Source: JAWLHK01 sp041690355 [NCBI: bacterium] (GTDB lineage Bacteria > J088 > JAWLBW01). From it: DNA of 64,000 nucleotides. Positions 1 to 7,384 of the stretch are shown here, piece after piece. A program made the translations under genes and the position numbers. The notes below the pieces were generated by a model. It did no database searches, was not told the origin of the DNA, and saw only the letters and a list, made by a program, of their open reading frames with translations. The number at the start of each line of letters is the position of its first letter. The first letter of the stretch is position 1. Location of the stretch: assembly GCA_041690355.1 (NCBI GenBank), contig JAWLHK010000005.1, positions 186,001 to 250,000 on the forward strand. Reading direction: 5' to 3'.

Positions 1-102
1 GTCCGAACCCTCCAGGGCCTGGAAGTAGGGATAGAGTCCGGATTGGCGAACGAGTTCCGCATCGTGGAAGTCGTAGCACCGCTGGAAGACGTCTTTGCCC
101 AT
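1..102 (-). CDS. Alpha-oxoamine synthase family aminotransferase, N-terminal fragment (cut by window edge)
   Basis: Only the first 34 codons lie in the window; the frame is open to position 1. The start is fixed by a near-perfect Shine-Dalgarno (AAGGAGG) just before the ATG. The peptide begins MGKDVFQRCYDF and continues to a GLYPYF motif, as seen at the N-terminus of PLP-dependent alpha-oxoamine synthases (serine palmitoyltransferase / BioF / glycine C-acetyltransferase relatives), which condense an amino acid with an acyl thioester. The PLP lysine lies outside the window, so the substrate cannot be told. It is divergent from an SDR, which would suit reduction of a 3-keto product. Family call is from motif memory on a short fragment. 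Confidence 0.6.
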   Translation of the reverse strand, partial: MGKDVFQRCYDFHDAELVRQSGLYPYFQALEGSD

Positions 103-158
103 GCACCCTCCTTCTACAAGCATAGGTCCATTCGCGCCGCGATTGAACCCGCACGGGG

Positions 159-188
159 TTGACTGTCTGGCGGGGGGTTGGCTAGGCT
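159..188 (+). promoter_or_regulatory. Candidate sigma-70 promoter for the SDR gene
   Basis: TTGACT, an 18-nt spacer, then TAGGCT, about 41 nt before the ATG of the SDR. It sits between two divergent genes. Found by eye; moderate match. Confidence 0.4.
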
Positions 189-229
189 GGACAAGGCCCG
201 GCCGATCCCTCTCGTGAAAGGACCCTGTC

Positions 230-1087
230 ATGGCAGACGCACAGACGATGGACGCATTCCCCCGTCCGGCCACGGGCGGGCGCACGGTCTTCATCACGGG
301 GGCCGGCAACGGCATCGGGGCCGCCCTCGCCCGCCACTTCGCCGCCCGGGGCGACGCGGTGATCGGCACCGTGCGCGACGCTGAACGGGCACGGCGTTTG
401 ACTGCGGAGGCGCGCGAGCAGGGTCTGGGGATCGCCTACGTACCGCTCGAGCTGGCCGACGCCGCCTCGGTCGACGCCTGCGCAGAGTGCCTCCCCGCCG
501 AGGTGGACGTGCTCATCCACAATGCGGGCTTCGGGCTCTTCGGTTCGGTCGAGGAGGCCCAGGAAGAGGACGTGCGCCTGCAGTTCGAGGCGCACCTGTT
601 CGGCCCCCTGCGTCTTACGCAGCGGCTGCTCCCCGGGCTGCGGAAGCGCAAGGGGCGCATCCTGTGGGTCGGCAGTCTGGCCGGACGCTTCGCCGTCCCC
701 TACCAGGCCCACTATTCAGCCACGAAGGCGGCTATCGCCTCGATCAGCGACGCCATGCGCATGGAGCTGCGGCCGTTCGGCGTCCAGGTGAGCTGTGTGG
801 AGCCGGGAGATTTCAACACGGGCTTCACGGGCGCCCGCCGCCGCACGGCCTCTAAGGGTTCCCCCTACGCGGAATGGGAAGCGCGCTCCTTCGCGGCCGC
901 CGAGAAGACCGAGCGGGAAGCCCCGGATCCCGAGGCGCTCTTGCGGGCCGTCGAACGGCTGACGCGGATGCGCCGCATGCCCCCCCGCCTCCCCGTGGGC
1001 CGCTTCGCCCGCACCCTCGTTTTCCTCCAGCGCCTCCTGCCCGATGCGTTGCGGGAACGGATCGTGCGGGGGATTTACCATCAATGA
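230..1087 (+). CDS. Short-chain dehydrogenase/reductase (SDR)
   Basis: A 285-residue classical SDR. The nucleotide-binding TGAGNGIG motif is near residue 24, an HNAG motif near 97, a catalytic serine strand (WVGSLAG), and the Tyr-x3-Lys pair (YSATK) near 162. It is expected to reduce or oxidise a carbonyl/alcohol with NAD(P)H in the cytoplasm. The C-terminal extension with hydrophobic RTLVFLQRLLP suggests a membrane-associated lipid substrate, which is inference. It is divergent from an alpha-oxoamine synthase, so reduction of a 3-keto-lipid (3-ketosphinganine-like) is a plausible role, not shown. Lengths and motifs are intact. Confidence 0.85.
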   Translation: MADAQTMDAFPRPATGGRTVFITGAGNGIGAALARHFAARGDAVIGTVRDAERARRLTAEAREQGLGIAYVPLELADAASVDACAECLPAEVDVLIHNAGFGLFGSVEEAQEEDVRLQFEAHLFGPLRLTQRLLPGLRKRKGRILWVGSLAGRFAVPYQAHYSATKAAIASISDAMRMELRPFGVQVSCVEPGDFNTGFTGARRRTASKGSPYAEWEARSFAAAEKTEREAPDPEALLRAVERLTRMRRMPPRLPVGRFARTLVFLQRLLPDALRERIVRGIYHQ

Positions 1088-1101
1088 CAGCCTGACCCCT
1101 A

Positions 1102-1707
1102 CCGTTCGTGTCGAGCCGACAGTGGAAGGCAGAGCCTGGAACAACGGCGAGACAGCTCCGTGCGTACCCAGGCGGGCCCCTCGCTGTCGCGCTTCGCCCT
1201 GCTTCGCGCCGTCAGCTCGGGACGAACGGGAATGGCGTGATGCTTCCCAGCAGCTCCCTACCGTTCGTGTCGAGCCGACGGTGGAAGGCAGAGCCTGGAA
1301 CGACGGCGAGACAGCCCCGTGCGTACCCAGGCGGGTCCCTCGCTGTCGCGCTTCGCCCTGCTTCGCGCCGTCAGCTCGGGACGAACGGGAATGGCGTGAT
1401 GCTTCCCAGCAGCTCCCTACCGTTCGTGTCGAGCCGACGGTGGAAGGCAGAGCCTGGAACGACGGCGAGACAGCCCCGTGACGTACCCAGGCGGGCCCCT
1501 CGCTGTCGCGCTTCGCCCTGCTTCGCGCCGTCAGCTCGGGACGAACGGGAATGGCGTGATGCTTCCCAGTAGCTCCCGACCGTTCGTGTCGAGCCGACGG
1601 TGGAAGGCAGAGCCTGGAACGACGGCGAGACAGCCCCGTGCGTACCCAGGCGGGCCCCTCGCTGTCGCGCTTCGCCCTGCTTCGCGCCGTCAGCTCGGGA
1701 CGAACGG
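1102..1707. repeat. Tandem array of four long palindromic repeats (159-bp period)
   Basis: This fills the only gene-free stretch over 300 bp (1088-1772). Units lie at 1102-1229, 1261-1388, 1420-1548 and 1580-1707, separated by 31-bp spacers of nearly identical sequence. Each 128-bp unit starts CCGTTCGTGTCGAGCC and ends GCTCGGGACGAACGG, which are inverted complements. Internal segments also pair (GAAGGCAG with CTGCTTC; GCGAGACAGC with GCTGTCGCGC), so a whole unit could fold into one long hairpin. Units differ at only a few positions; unit 3 has one extra base (around 1482) that breaks any shared reading frame, which argues against coding. Confidence 0.9.
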
Positions 1708-1734
1708 TGCCCACCAGCGCCCACTGCCCCCCAG

Positions 1735-1763
1735 TTGCCACGCTCGACCAAACGGTGCACAAT
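1735..1763 (+). promoter_or_regulatory. Candidate promoter for purT, leaderless geometry
   Basis: TTGCCA, a 17-nt spacer and CACAAT. The -10 ends 9 nt before the purT ATG, and no Shine-Dalgarno precedes that ATG, so the transcript would start at or next to the start codon. Confidence 0.45.
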
Positions 1764-1772
1764 TGATCCCCC

Positions 1773-2951
1773 ATGTCACGCATCGGCACCCCCCTGCGCA
1801 AAGGCGCAACCAGAATGCTCCTGCTCGGCGCCGGCGAACTCGGGAAAGAGGTCGCCCTCGAGGCCATGCGCCTCGGCGTCGAAGTCGTCGCCTGCGACCG
1901 CTACGCCGATGCCCCGGCCATGCAGATCGCCCACCGGTCGCATGTCTTCGACATGCTCGACGCCGGCCAGGTGCGCAGCATCATCCTGCGCGAACAACCC
2001 GATTTCATCGTTCCCGAGATCGAGGCCATCGCCACCCCCGAGCTGCTCGAGCTTGAGAACGAAGGGTTCACGGTCATCCCCACGGCGCGCGCCGCCCGGC
2101 TGACCATGGACCGCGAGGGGATCCGCCGGCTCGCCGCCGAAGAGCTCGGCCTGCGCACCGCCGCCTACCGGTTCGCCGATACGGAAGCGGAACTGCGCGC
2201 CGCCGCTACGGAACTCGGATTCCCCGTCGTCATCAAGCCGGTCATGTCGAGCTCGGGCAAAGGGCAGAGCACCGTGCGCCACGAAGCGGATCTCGAGGCG
2301 GCCTGGGCGGTTGCGCAACAGGGGAAACGGGGACGCGAAGCGCGCGTCATCGTCGAAGCCTTCGTCCGCTTTCACACCGAAATCACGCTGCTCACGGTGC
2401 GCACGGCCCAGGGGACCCTCTTCTGCCCCCCCATCGGTCACCTGCAGAAAGACGGCGACTACGTCGAAAGCTGGCAGCCGCAGCCGATGTCCCAGGTTGA
2501 ACTGGAAGAGGCGCAGCGGATCGCGAAAGCCGTCACCGACAACCTCGGCGGCCGCGGCATCTTCGGCGTGGAACTTTTTCTTGCGGATGACGGCGTCTAC
2601 TTCTCCGAGGTTTCGCCGCGCCCCCACGACACCGGCATGGTCACCCTCATCACCCAGAACCTGAGCGAGTTCGCGCTGCACGTGCGTGCCATCCTCGGCC
2701 TGCCGATTCCGAACATCGACGTTCCCCGGCCGGGGGCCAGCGCGGCCATCCGCGCGACCGAAACCATCCATGCGCCGTCGTTCTACGGGGTCGCCGATGC
2801 GCTCAAGGAACCCGATACGCAGCTGCGGATCTTCGGGAAGCCGTACAGCATGCCGAAGCGGCGCATGGCTGTCGCCCTGGCGCTCGGCGACGACGTCGAG
2901 TCCGCCCGCGACAAGGCCCGCCGCGCGGCGGAAGTCATCGACATCCGCTGA
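1773..2951 (+). CDS. purT: Formate-dependent phosphoribosylglycinamide formyltransferase (GAR transformylase 2)
   Basis: 392 residues, the normal length for PurT. This ATP-grasp enzyme makes formyl-GAR from GAR, formate and ATP in step three of purine synthesis. The N-terminus [20 protein letters not shown] matches the family end to end, so the ATG at 1773 is preferred over the internal one. Diagnostic segments include [15 protein letters not shown], the ATP-grasp loop MSSSGKGQS near residue 155 and [15 protein letters not shown] near 285. It stands alone after the repeat array with its own promoter. purH, for a later step, lies about 19 kb away on the other strand. Confidence 0.97.
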   Translation: MSRIGTPLRKGATRMLLLGAGELGKEVALEAMRLGVEVVACDRYADAPAMQIAHRSHVFDMLDAGQVRSIILREQPDFIVPEIEAIATPELLELENEGFTVIPTARAARLTMDREGIRRLAAEELGLRTAAYRFADTEAELRAAATELGFPVVIKPVMSSSGKGQSTVRHEADLEAAWAVAQQGKRGREARVIVEAFVRFHTEITLLTVRTAQGTLFCPPIGHLQKDGDYVESWQPQPMSQVELEEAQRIAKAVTDNLGGRGIFGVELFLADDGVYFSEVSPRPHDTGMVTLITQNLSEFALHVRAILGLPIPNIDVPRPGASAAIRATETIHAPSFYGVADALKEPDTQLRIFGKPYSMPKRRMAVALALGDDVESARDKARRAAEVIDIR

Positions 2952-3028
2952 GCGGTTCGACGCAGCGCGTCTTGCGACGGCCGCTCCGTCCCTGTAAGCT
3001 CTCGAAACGCCTGCCCCCCGGGAGCCGC

Positions 3029-3922
3029 ATGTTTCGCACCGTTCTTTACGTTGCCGCTCTGCTCGTCCTGGCCGCGCCCCCTTGCCGGGCCGACGGACCT
3101 GCGCCCCTGACGCCGCAAGCGGTGACCTACACGGCCGCCGCCGAACTTCGCGACCGGCTCTCGCAGTGGTCGCTCGAGAGGCGGGCCGAACTCCTTCTCG
3201 CACTGACGACCTCAGGCATCGCCACGCAGCTCGACGAAGTACGGCTGATCGCGGTGTTGCAGGGGACCGGCCCCGATGCCGCCGTCGAAGCGACCCGCCG
3301 TTATCTGGCCGACCGGCCCACCTACGAGGCGATCTTCCTCAAGCAGGAGCGCGTCAAGGGGCGCTGGCCCGAGGTGCCCGACCGGATTCTCATCCGTGTC
3401 CGTTCGCAGCCGTTCGGGCTGTATGGAAAGTGGCTCAGCGGCGGGCGCCACGAAGGGCTGCAGATCTTTCACGACGCCACGCGCGATCCCGGGAACATCC
3501 GCGCGCACGTGGGCGGCTTTCTCTCGTTCATCAAGGTGACGCTGCCGCTCGATCACTGGGCCGTCCGGCGCGACACCAATCATCGCGTCACCGACATGGG
3601 GCTCGCCGCAACCAACCAGCTCCTCGCCGATGATCTGCGCAAACTGCGGGCAGCCGCGTCGCCGACCGAGGCCAAGAGCATCCGCCTGGTTACGCACCGG
3701 GGGAGACGGGTCGTCGAGCTGCGCTATGAACACCCCGGGCCGCCGGTTTCCTACGCCCACGGGGCACGCGTCCTTTACGATCTGGAGGAACCGATTCCCC
3801 GCCTGCTCGAGCTGTATGATGCCGAGGGGACCCTGGCCGAGTACTTCGAGTTCGAATCGATTACGTGGAAGGAGCTCGGGACCGAAGCCTTCGACCCCGA
3901 GAACCCCGATTACGATTCCTAA
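3029..3922 (+). CDS. DUF1571-family secreted protein
   Basis: 297 residues. The start at 3029 is chosen because it begins a signal peptide (MFRTVLYVAALLVLAAPPC) with a GGGAG ribosome site; the frame also opens further upstream. The mature part has the DUF1571 pattern: a helical repeat region, then KQERVKGRWPEVPDRILIRV, a QPFGLYGKWLSGG segment, and a later RDTNHRVTDMGL segment. It probably folds as a LolA-like half-barrel in the periplasm. Function is unknown. Its stop overlaps the stop of the convergent phosphatase gene. Confidence 0.7.
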   Translation: MFRTVLYVAALLVLAAPPCRADGPAPLTPQAVTYTAAAELRDRLSQWSLERRAELLLALTTSGIATQLDEVRLIAVLQGTGPDAAVEATRRYLADRPTYEAIFLKQERVKGRWPEVPDRILIRVRSQPFGLYGKWLSGGRHEGLQIFHDATRDPGNIRAHVGGFLSFIKVTLPLDHWAVRRDTNHRVTDMGLAATNQLLADDLRKLRAAASPTEAKSIRLVTHRGRRVVELRYEHPGPPVSYAHGARVLYDLEEPIPRLLELYDAEGTLAEYFEFESITWKELGTEAFDPENPDYDS

Positions 3923-5184
3923 TTCGGCGCCGGCTCGGGCGTGCAGCGCGCGATCGTGTGCTCGTCGATGATCCGCCCCGCGTCGTCAATCGCCTTCCAG
4001 CGAAAGTTGCACGCGTCGACGGAGGCCTGCACGAAGTGGAAGGCCGCAATGCCCACGGCCTGCAGGGGACCCGGTTCCACCTCGTAAAGAAATGCACCCC
4101 CGCCCCCCGTCACGACATACGTCACGCCCCCCTTCTCCGTCGCCGTCGTGAACCCGCCGCGAATGGGCACCGATCGCTCGTAGAAGTGATTGTGCCCGTT
4201 GAAGACCACCTGCACGCCGTGCGCCTCGAGCAGGGGAACGATCTTCTCGAGGGCGTCGCCATCCCCCCCGTGCTTGGGGCTGTAGGTGTACGGCGGGTGG
4301 TGGAAGAAGGCGACCTTCCACGGCTTCTTCGTGGCGGCCAGATCGGCGGCGAGCCAGTCGAGCATGTCGTTGGCGCGCATGTCGCTCGTGCGTGACAGCG
4401 CCCCTTCGCTGTCGAGCGAGACGAAGTGCACAGGGCCCCAGTCGAAGCTGTAGTAACGCTCCTGATCCTCGACCGAAAGCGCCTGCCGCGGCAGCACGAA
4501 GTTGGCCAGGTACGGGGTCGCCTCGAGCGTCTTGTAGTCGTGATTGCCCGGGCTCGGATAAAAGGGGAGGCGGTGGAACAGGTCGCCGTAGACGTTGAAG
4601 ACGGCGGCCTCGAAGTCGACCCACCCGCCGTCGGGATAGGCGTTGTCGCCGGTGCTGATCCAGAAGTCGGCCTCGTCCCGGCGCGCGAGCATCTGCTCGA
4701 GCACGGCCCGTTGCCCGCCGATGAATGCGCCATAGTCGCCGAGGACGAAGAAGCGGGCCGTGGCGTCCTCCGATTCCGCCGCCGTGCGGAATCGGAGCCC
4801 CCGCGCGAGCACCTTGCTCCCGCGCGCCGGCGCGTAGCAGTACTCCGTGTCCGGCTCGAGGCCGGTCAGCCGCGCCGTGTGCAGCAGGATCGGAAGTCCC
4901 TGCGAGGGGATGGGGGCCGAGGTCTCCGCATCCGCTTCACGCAGCGTCCTCCCCGGGACGGCGAAGTGCACTACGCCGCCGTCGAGATCGCGATCGCCCC
5001 AGACGACAACCGCCTCGCGCCCGGTCACCGACTGCAGATACGGCTTGCGCACGAGGTCGTCGCTGAGTTCGGGTTCGCCGTCGCACACGACGATCTCGGG
5101 TTCGGCATCCACGCTGCAGGCCGCCGGCAGTGCGAAGGCCAGGACGGCGAGAAACATCTTCGAGGAAACAGTACGCCGGTTCAT
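3919..5184 (-). CDS. Purple-acid-phosphatase-like metallophosphoesterase lipoprotein
   Basis: 421 residues from the ATG at 5184, which precedes a lipoprotein signal (lipobox LPAAC). An N-terminal Fn3-like domain (about residues 45-140) is followed by the two-metal phosphoesterase domain with the full motif set: LGDYG, STGDNAY, PGNHDY, FFHHPPY and GHNHFYER. This is the order and spacing of purple acid phosphatases. It likely hydrolyses phosphomonoesters at the cell envelope. A longer in-frame start exists but would bury the signal peptide. It is convergent with the DUF1571 gene, with overlapping stops. Confidence 0.85.
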   Translation of the reverse strand: MNRRTVSSKMFLAVLAFALPAACSVDAEPEIVVCDGEPELSDDLVRKPYLQSVTGREAVVVWGDRDLDGGVVHFAVPGRTLREADAETSAPIPSQGLPILLHTARLTGLEPDTEYCYAPARGSKVLARGLRFRTAAESEDATARFFVLGDYGAFIGGQRAVLEQMLARRDEADFWISTGDNAYPDGGWVDFEAAVFNVYGDLFHRLPFYPSPGNHDYKTLEATPYLANFVLPRQALSVEDQERYYSFDWGPVHFVSLDSEGALSRTSDMRANDMLDWLAADLAATKKPWKVAFFHHPPYTYSPKHGGDGDALEKIVPLLEAHGVQVVFNGHNHFYERSVPIRGGFTTATEKGGVTYVVTGGGGAFLYEVEPGPLQAVGIAAFHFVQASVDACNFRWKAIDDAGRIIDEHTIARCTPEPAPN

Positions 5185-5274
5185 CCCTGACAGCCTACCC
5201 GGTATCCGCCGACGAGACCACTTTCGAGCGCTCGATACCGCGGCTTCGCCTGCTCTCATGCGGCTCCGCGCGGT

Positions 5275-5303
5275 TTGACACCCCCGGCGGGCCCTCTTAC
5301 AAT
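5275..5303 (+). promoter_or_regulatory. Strong sigma-70 promoter for bioB
   Basis: TTGACA, exactly 17 nt, then TACAAT: almost consensus. The expected transcript has a leader of about 25 nt that carries a GGAGG site before the bioB ATG. Confidence 0.75.
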
Positions 5304-5334
5304 GATGGTTTCACAAGGTGTACCCGGAGGCATC

Positions 5335-6312
5335 ATGCACCGTCCCACGCAACCGGCCCGCTACGACTGGACCCGCGACGAGATCGCCGAGATCTACCAC
5401 CGGCCCCTCCTGACCCTGATCATGGAGGCCAACGCGGTTCATCGCCGGTCGTTTCCGGATCCGACCGTGCAGATGTGCACCCTGCTCAGCATCAAGACGG
5501 GTTCGTGCCCCGAAGACTGCTCGTACTGCCCGCAGAGCGCCCACTACAAGACGGCGGTCGAGAAAGAGCCGCTCATGGAGGTCGACCACGTGCTCACCGA
5601 AGCCCGCAGGGCCAAGGAGAGCGGCGCGACACGGTTCTGCATGGGGGCCGCCTGGCGCGAGGTGCGCGACAACCAGCAGTTCGACGCCGTGCTCGACATG
5701 GTGCGCGGCGTGAGCGGCATGGGGATGGAAGCCTGCGTGACCCTCGGCATGCTGTCGGCGGACCAGGCCGCGAAGCTCAAGGACGCCGGCCTCACCTCCT
5801 ACAACCACAACCTCGACACCTCGCCCGAATACTACCCGCAGATCATCTCGACGCGCACCTACGAAGATCGTCTGCGCACCCTGCGCCACGTGCGCGAGGC
5901 GGGCATCACGGTCTGCTCCGGCGGTATCATCGGCATGGGGGAATCGGAAGCGGATCGCATCGGCCTCATTCACGAGCTCTCGAAGCAGGAACCGCACCCC
6001 GAGAGCGTGCCCATCAATGCGCTCGTCCCCGTCGAGGGGACGCCGTTGGCCGAACAGCAGAAGGTCGACGGCCTGCAGCTGGCCCGCATGATCGCGACGG
6101 CGCGCATCGTCATGCCGAACAGCATCGTGCGCCTCTCGGCGGGCCGCACGGGGCTCAGCGACGAAGCCCACGCCCTCTGCTTCCTGGCCGGCGCCAATTC
6201 GATCTTTGCCGGTGACCGTCTGCTCACCACGCCGAACCCGGCCGTCGACGAAGACCACAAGCTTCTCGGCCGTCTGGGCCTGCGCCCGATGGAAGGCCCG
6301 CAGCTCATCTGA
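5335..6312 (+). CDS. bioB: Biotin synthase
   Basis: 325 residues from the ATG at 5335, which has a GGAGG site; upstream in-frame ATGs overlap the promoter. It is a radical SAM enzyme that inserts sulfur into dethiobiotin. The SAM cluster motif CPEDCSYC is near residue 60. Cysteines in RFCMGAAW and EACVTLGML and the arginine in VRLSAGR complete the second cluster site. The ending LGLRPMEGP is typical. No other bio gene is visible, but an alpha-oxoamine synthase (the family that includes BioF) starts at 102. A Sua5/YciO gene follows 55 nt downstream. Confidence 0.97.
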   Translation: MHRPTQPARYDWTRDEIAEIYHRPLLTLIMEANAVHRRSFPDPTVQMCTLLSIKTGSCPEDCSYCPQSAHYKTAVEKEPLMEVDHVLTEARRAKESGATRFCMGAAWREVRDNQQFDAVLDMVRGVSGMGMEACVTLGMLSADQAAKLKDAGLTSYNHNLDTSPEYYPQIISTRTYEDRLRTLRHVREAGITVCSGGIIGMGESEADRIGLIHELSKQEPHPESVPINALVPVEGTPLAEQQKVDGLQLARMIATARIVMPNSIVRLSAGRTGLSDEAHALCFLAGANSIFAGDRLLTTPNPAVDEDHKLLGRLGLRPMEGPQLI

Positions 6313-6367
6313 TCTCCCTTCCCCAGGATCGCCGGTGCACCGCGCACCGGCGGCCCCTGAGTCCCCT

Positions 6368-6940
6368 ATGTTCCCCGCCACCACGCTCCAGGAACTCGCC
6401 GATCTGCTCGCCCGGGGCGGGGTCATCGCCTATCCGACGGAAACGTTTTACGGACTGGGCTGCGACCCGGGGAATGCAGAGGCGGTCCGGCGGATCTTCA
6501 CGCTCAAGGGGCGCCCCGAGGGCAAGCCGTTGCCCATCCTGCTTCCCGAAGGGGATCCGGAACGATTCGGGTTCCGCATGACTCCAATAGCCCGCCGGCT
6601 GTCCGCCGCCTGGCCGGCGCCGCTCTCGCTCATCGTTCCCGCCGAAGGGTACCCCGACGAGGTCACGGCCGGGACCGGAACGCTGGCCGTGCGCCGCAGC
6701 CCGCACCCGTTCGTGGCGGCGCTAATGGAGCACTGGAAGCGGCCGCTGGTAAGTACGAGCGCGAACCTTACCGGGGAACCGGCGACCACGCGCGGCGCCG
6801 ACGTGTTCAGGGCCTTCGGCACCCGCCTCGCCTGCCTGGTCGACGGCGGCGACCTTCCCGGCCGCCTCGGTTCCACCATCGTCGACTGCACAGGGGCGGA
6901 TCCGGTGGTGGTTCGCGCAGGGGATTATCCGTTTCCCTGA
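6368..6940 (+). CDS. Sua5/YciO/YrdC-family L-threonylcarbamoyladenylate synthase-like protein
   Basis: 190 residues starting at ATG 6368. The family forms threonylcarbamoyl-AMP from threonine, bicarbonate and ATP for the t6A37 modification of tRNAs. Family signatures: an N-terminal GGVIAYPTETFYGLGCD, the KGRPEGKPLPIL segment, LAVRRSPHP and the SANLTGEPATT segment. It lacks the extra C-terminal Sua5 domain, so it is TsaC/YrdC sized. It probably shares the bioB transcript. Assignment to t6A synthesis rather than a paralogue role is inference. Confidence 0.85.
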   Translation: MFPATTLQELADLLARGGVIAYPTETFYGLGCDPGNAEAVRRIFTLKGRPEGKPLPILLPEGDPERFGFRMTPIARRLSAAWPAPLSLIVPAEGYPDEVTAGTGTLAVRRSPHPFVAALMEHWKRPLVSTSANLTGEPATTRGADVFRAFGTRLACLVDGGDLPGRLGSTIVDCTGADPVVVRAGDYPFP

Positions 6941-7003
6941 CACGCGGATTGCGCCGCCCATTCGACACTTGCTATCGTGCAGATCAGGGAGCTGTGCTGC
7001 GCA

Positions 7004-7252
7004 GTGGCGAATCTCAGGCTCAAAATCGACAAGGAACTCCTCCGGCGCGTCAAGGTTGTCGCCGCGCGGCGTGGGGTTTCCCTCTCGCGACTCGTGGCCG
7101 AGTATCTTGAGGATTTCGTCCGCCACGATTCCGACTACGAATCCGCGAAGCAGGACGCCCTTCGCCTGCTGAACCAGGGCCTGCCCCTGGGAGGCACCCC
7201 CTGTCCCGCGAAAAGAGCCATGCGCGGAGCGGACGCGGCTGACAGGCCCTAG
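7004..7252 (+). CDS. Orphan ribbon-helix-helix antitoxin-like protein, probably frameshifted near its C-terminus
   Basis: The start GTG at 7004 gives MANLRLKIDKELLRR, the usual opening of VapB/CopG-type RHH antitoxins; an earlier GTG at 6977 is in frame. The fold continues with AARRGVSLSRLVAEYLEDF, and GLPLGG is the usual lead into the toxin-binding tail. After that the frame runs into unlike sequence. Adding one C to the five-C run at 7197-7201 would give PLSREKSHARSG and a stop at 7242, close to the family's normal tail. No toxin gene (PIN or other) follows before the nuclease gene at 7385. Confidence 0.55.
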   Translation: MANLRLKIDKELLRRVKVVAARRGVSLSRLVAEYLEDFVRHDSDYESAKQDALRLLNQGLPLGGTPCPAKRAMRGADAADRP

Positions 7253-7289
7253 GGGCTTCCCGCCGCAAGCGTTGACTTCCGTTCTAGCC

Positions 7290-7331
7290 GGCCATCGGCC
7301 ATTGACCATTGGGCATCGGGCATCGGGCATC
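7290..7331. repeat. Heptanucleotide tandem repeat (six units)
   Basis: Six consecutive 7-bp units of the form GGSCATY (GGCCATC, GGCCATT, GACCATT, then GGGCATC three times), lying between the RHH gene and the nuclease gene and abutting a perfect hairpin. Confidence 0.85.
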
Positions 7332-7360
7332 GCCGGACAGCGTCCCAGACGCTGTCCGGC
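7332..7360. other. Perfect 13-bp hairpin upstream of the nuclease-helicase genes
   Basis: GCCGGACAGCGTC, loop CCA, then its exact complement. No T-run follows in either direction, so it is not a typical terminator. It ends 24 nt before the nuclease ATG and could be an operator, an RNA element or a site for a DNA-binding protein. Confidence 0.8.
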
Positions 7361-7384
7361 AGGGTATGCTACCCTGACTGCGTC

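Noticed and set aside
1102-1707. CRISPR array
   Set aside because: The long units are the repeats themselves and the short spacers between them are also nearly identical; no cas genes.
716-1867. Long repetitive reading frames on both strands across the palindrome array
   Set aside because: The array's third unit carries a one-base insertion that changes the frame, frames are open on both strands as expected in GC-rich DNA, and no ribosome site or known domain is present.
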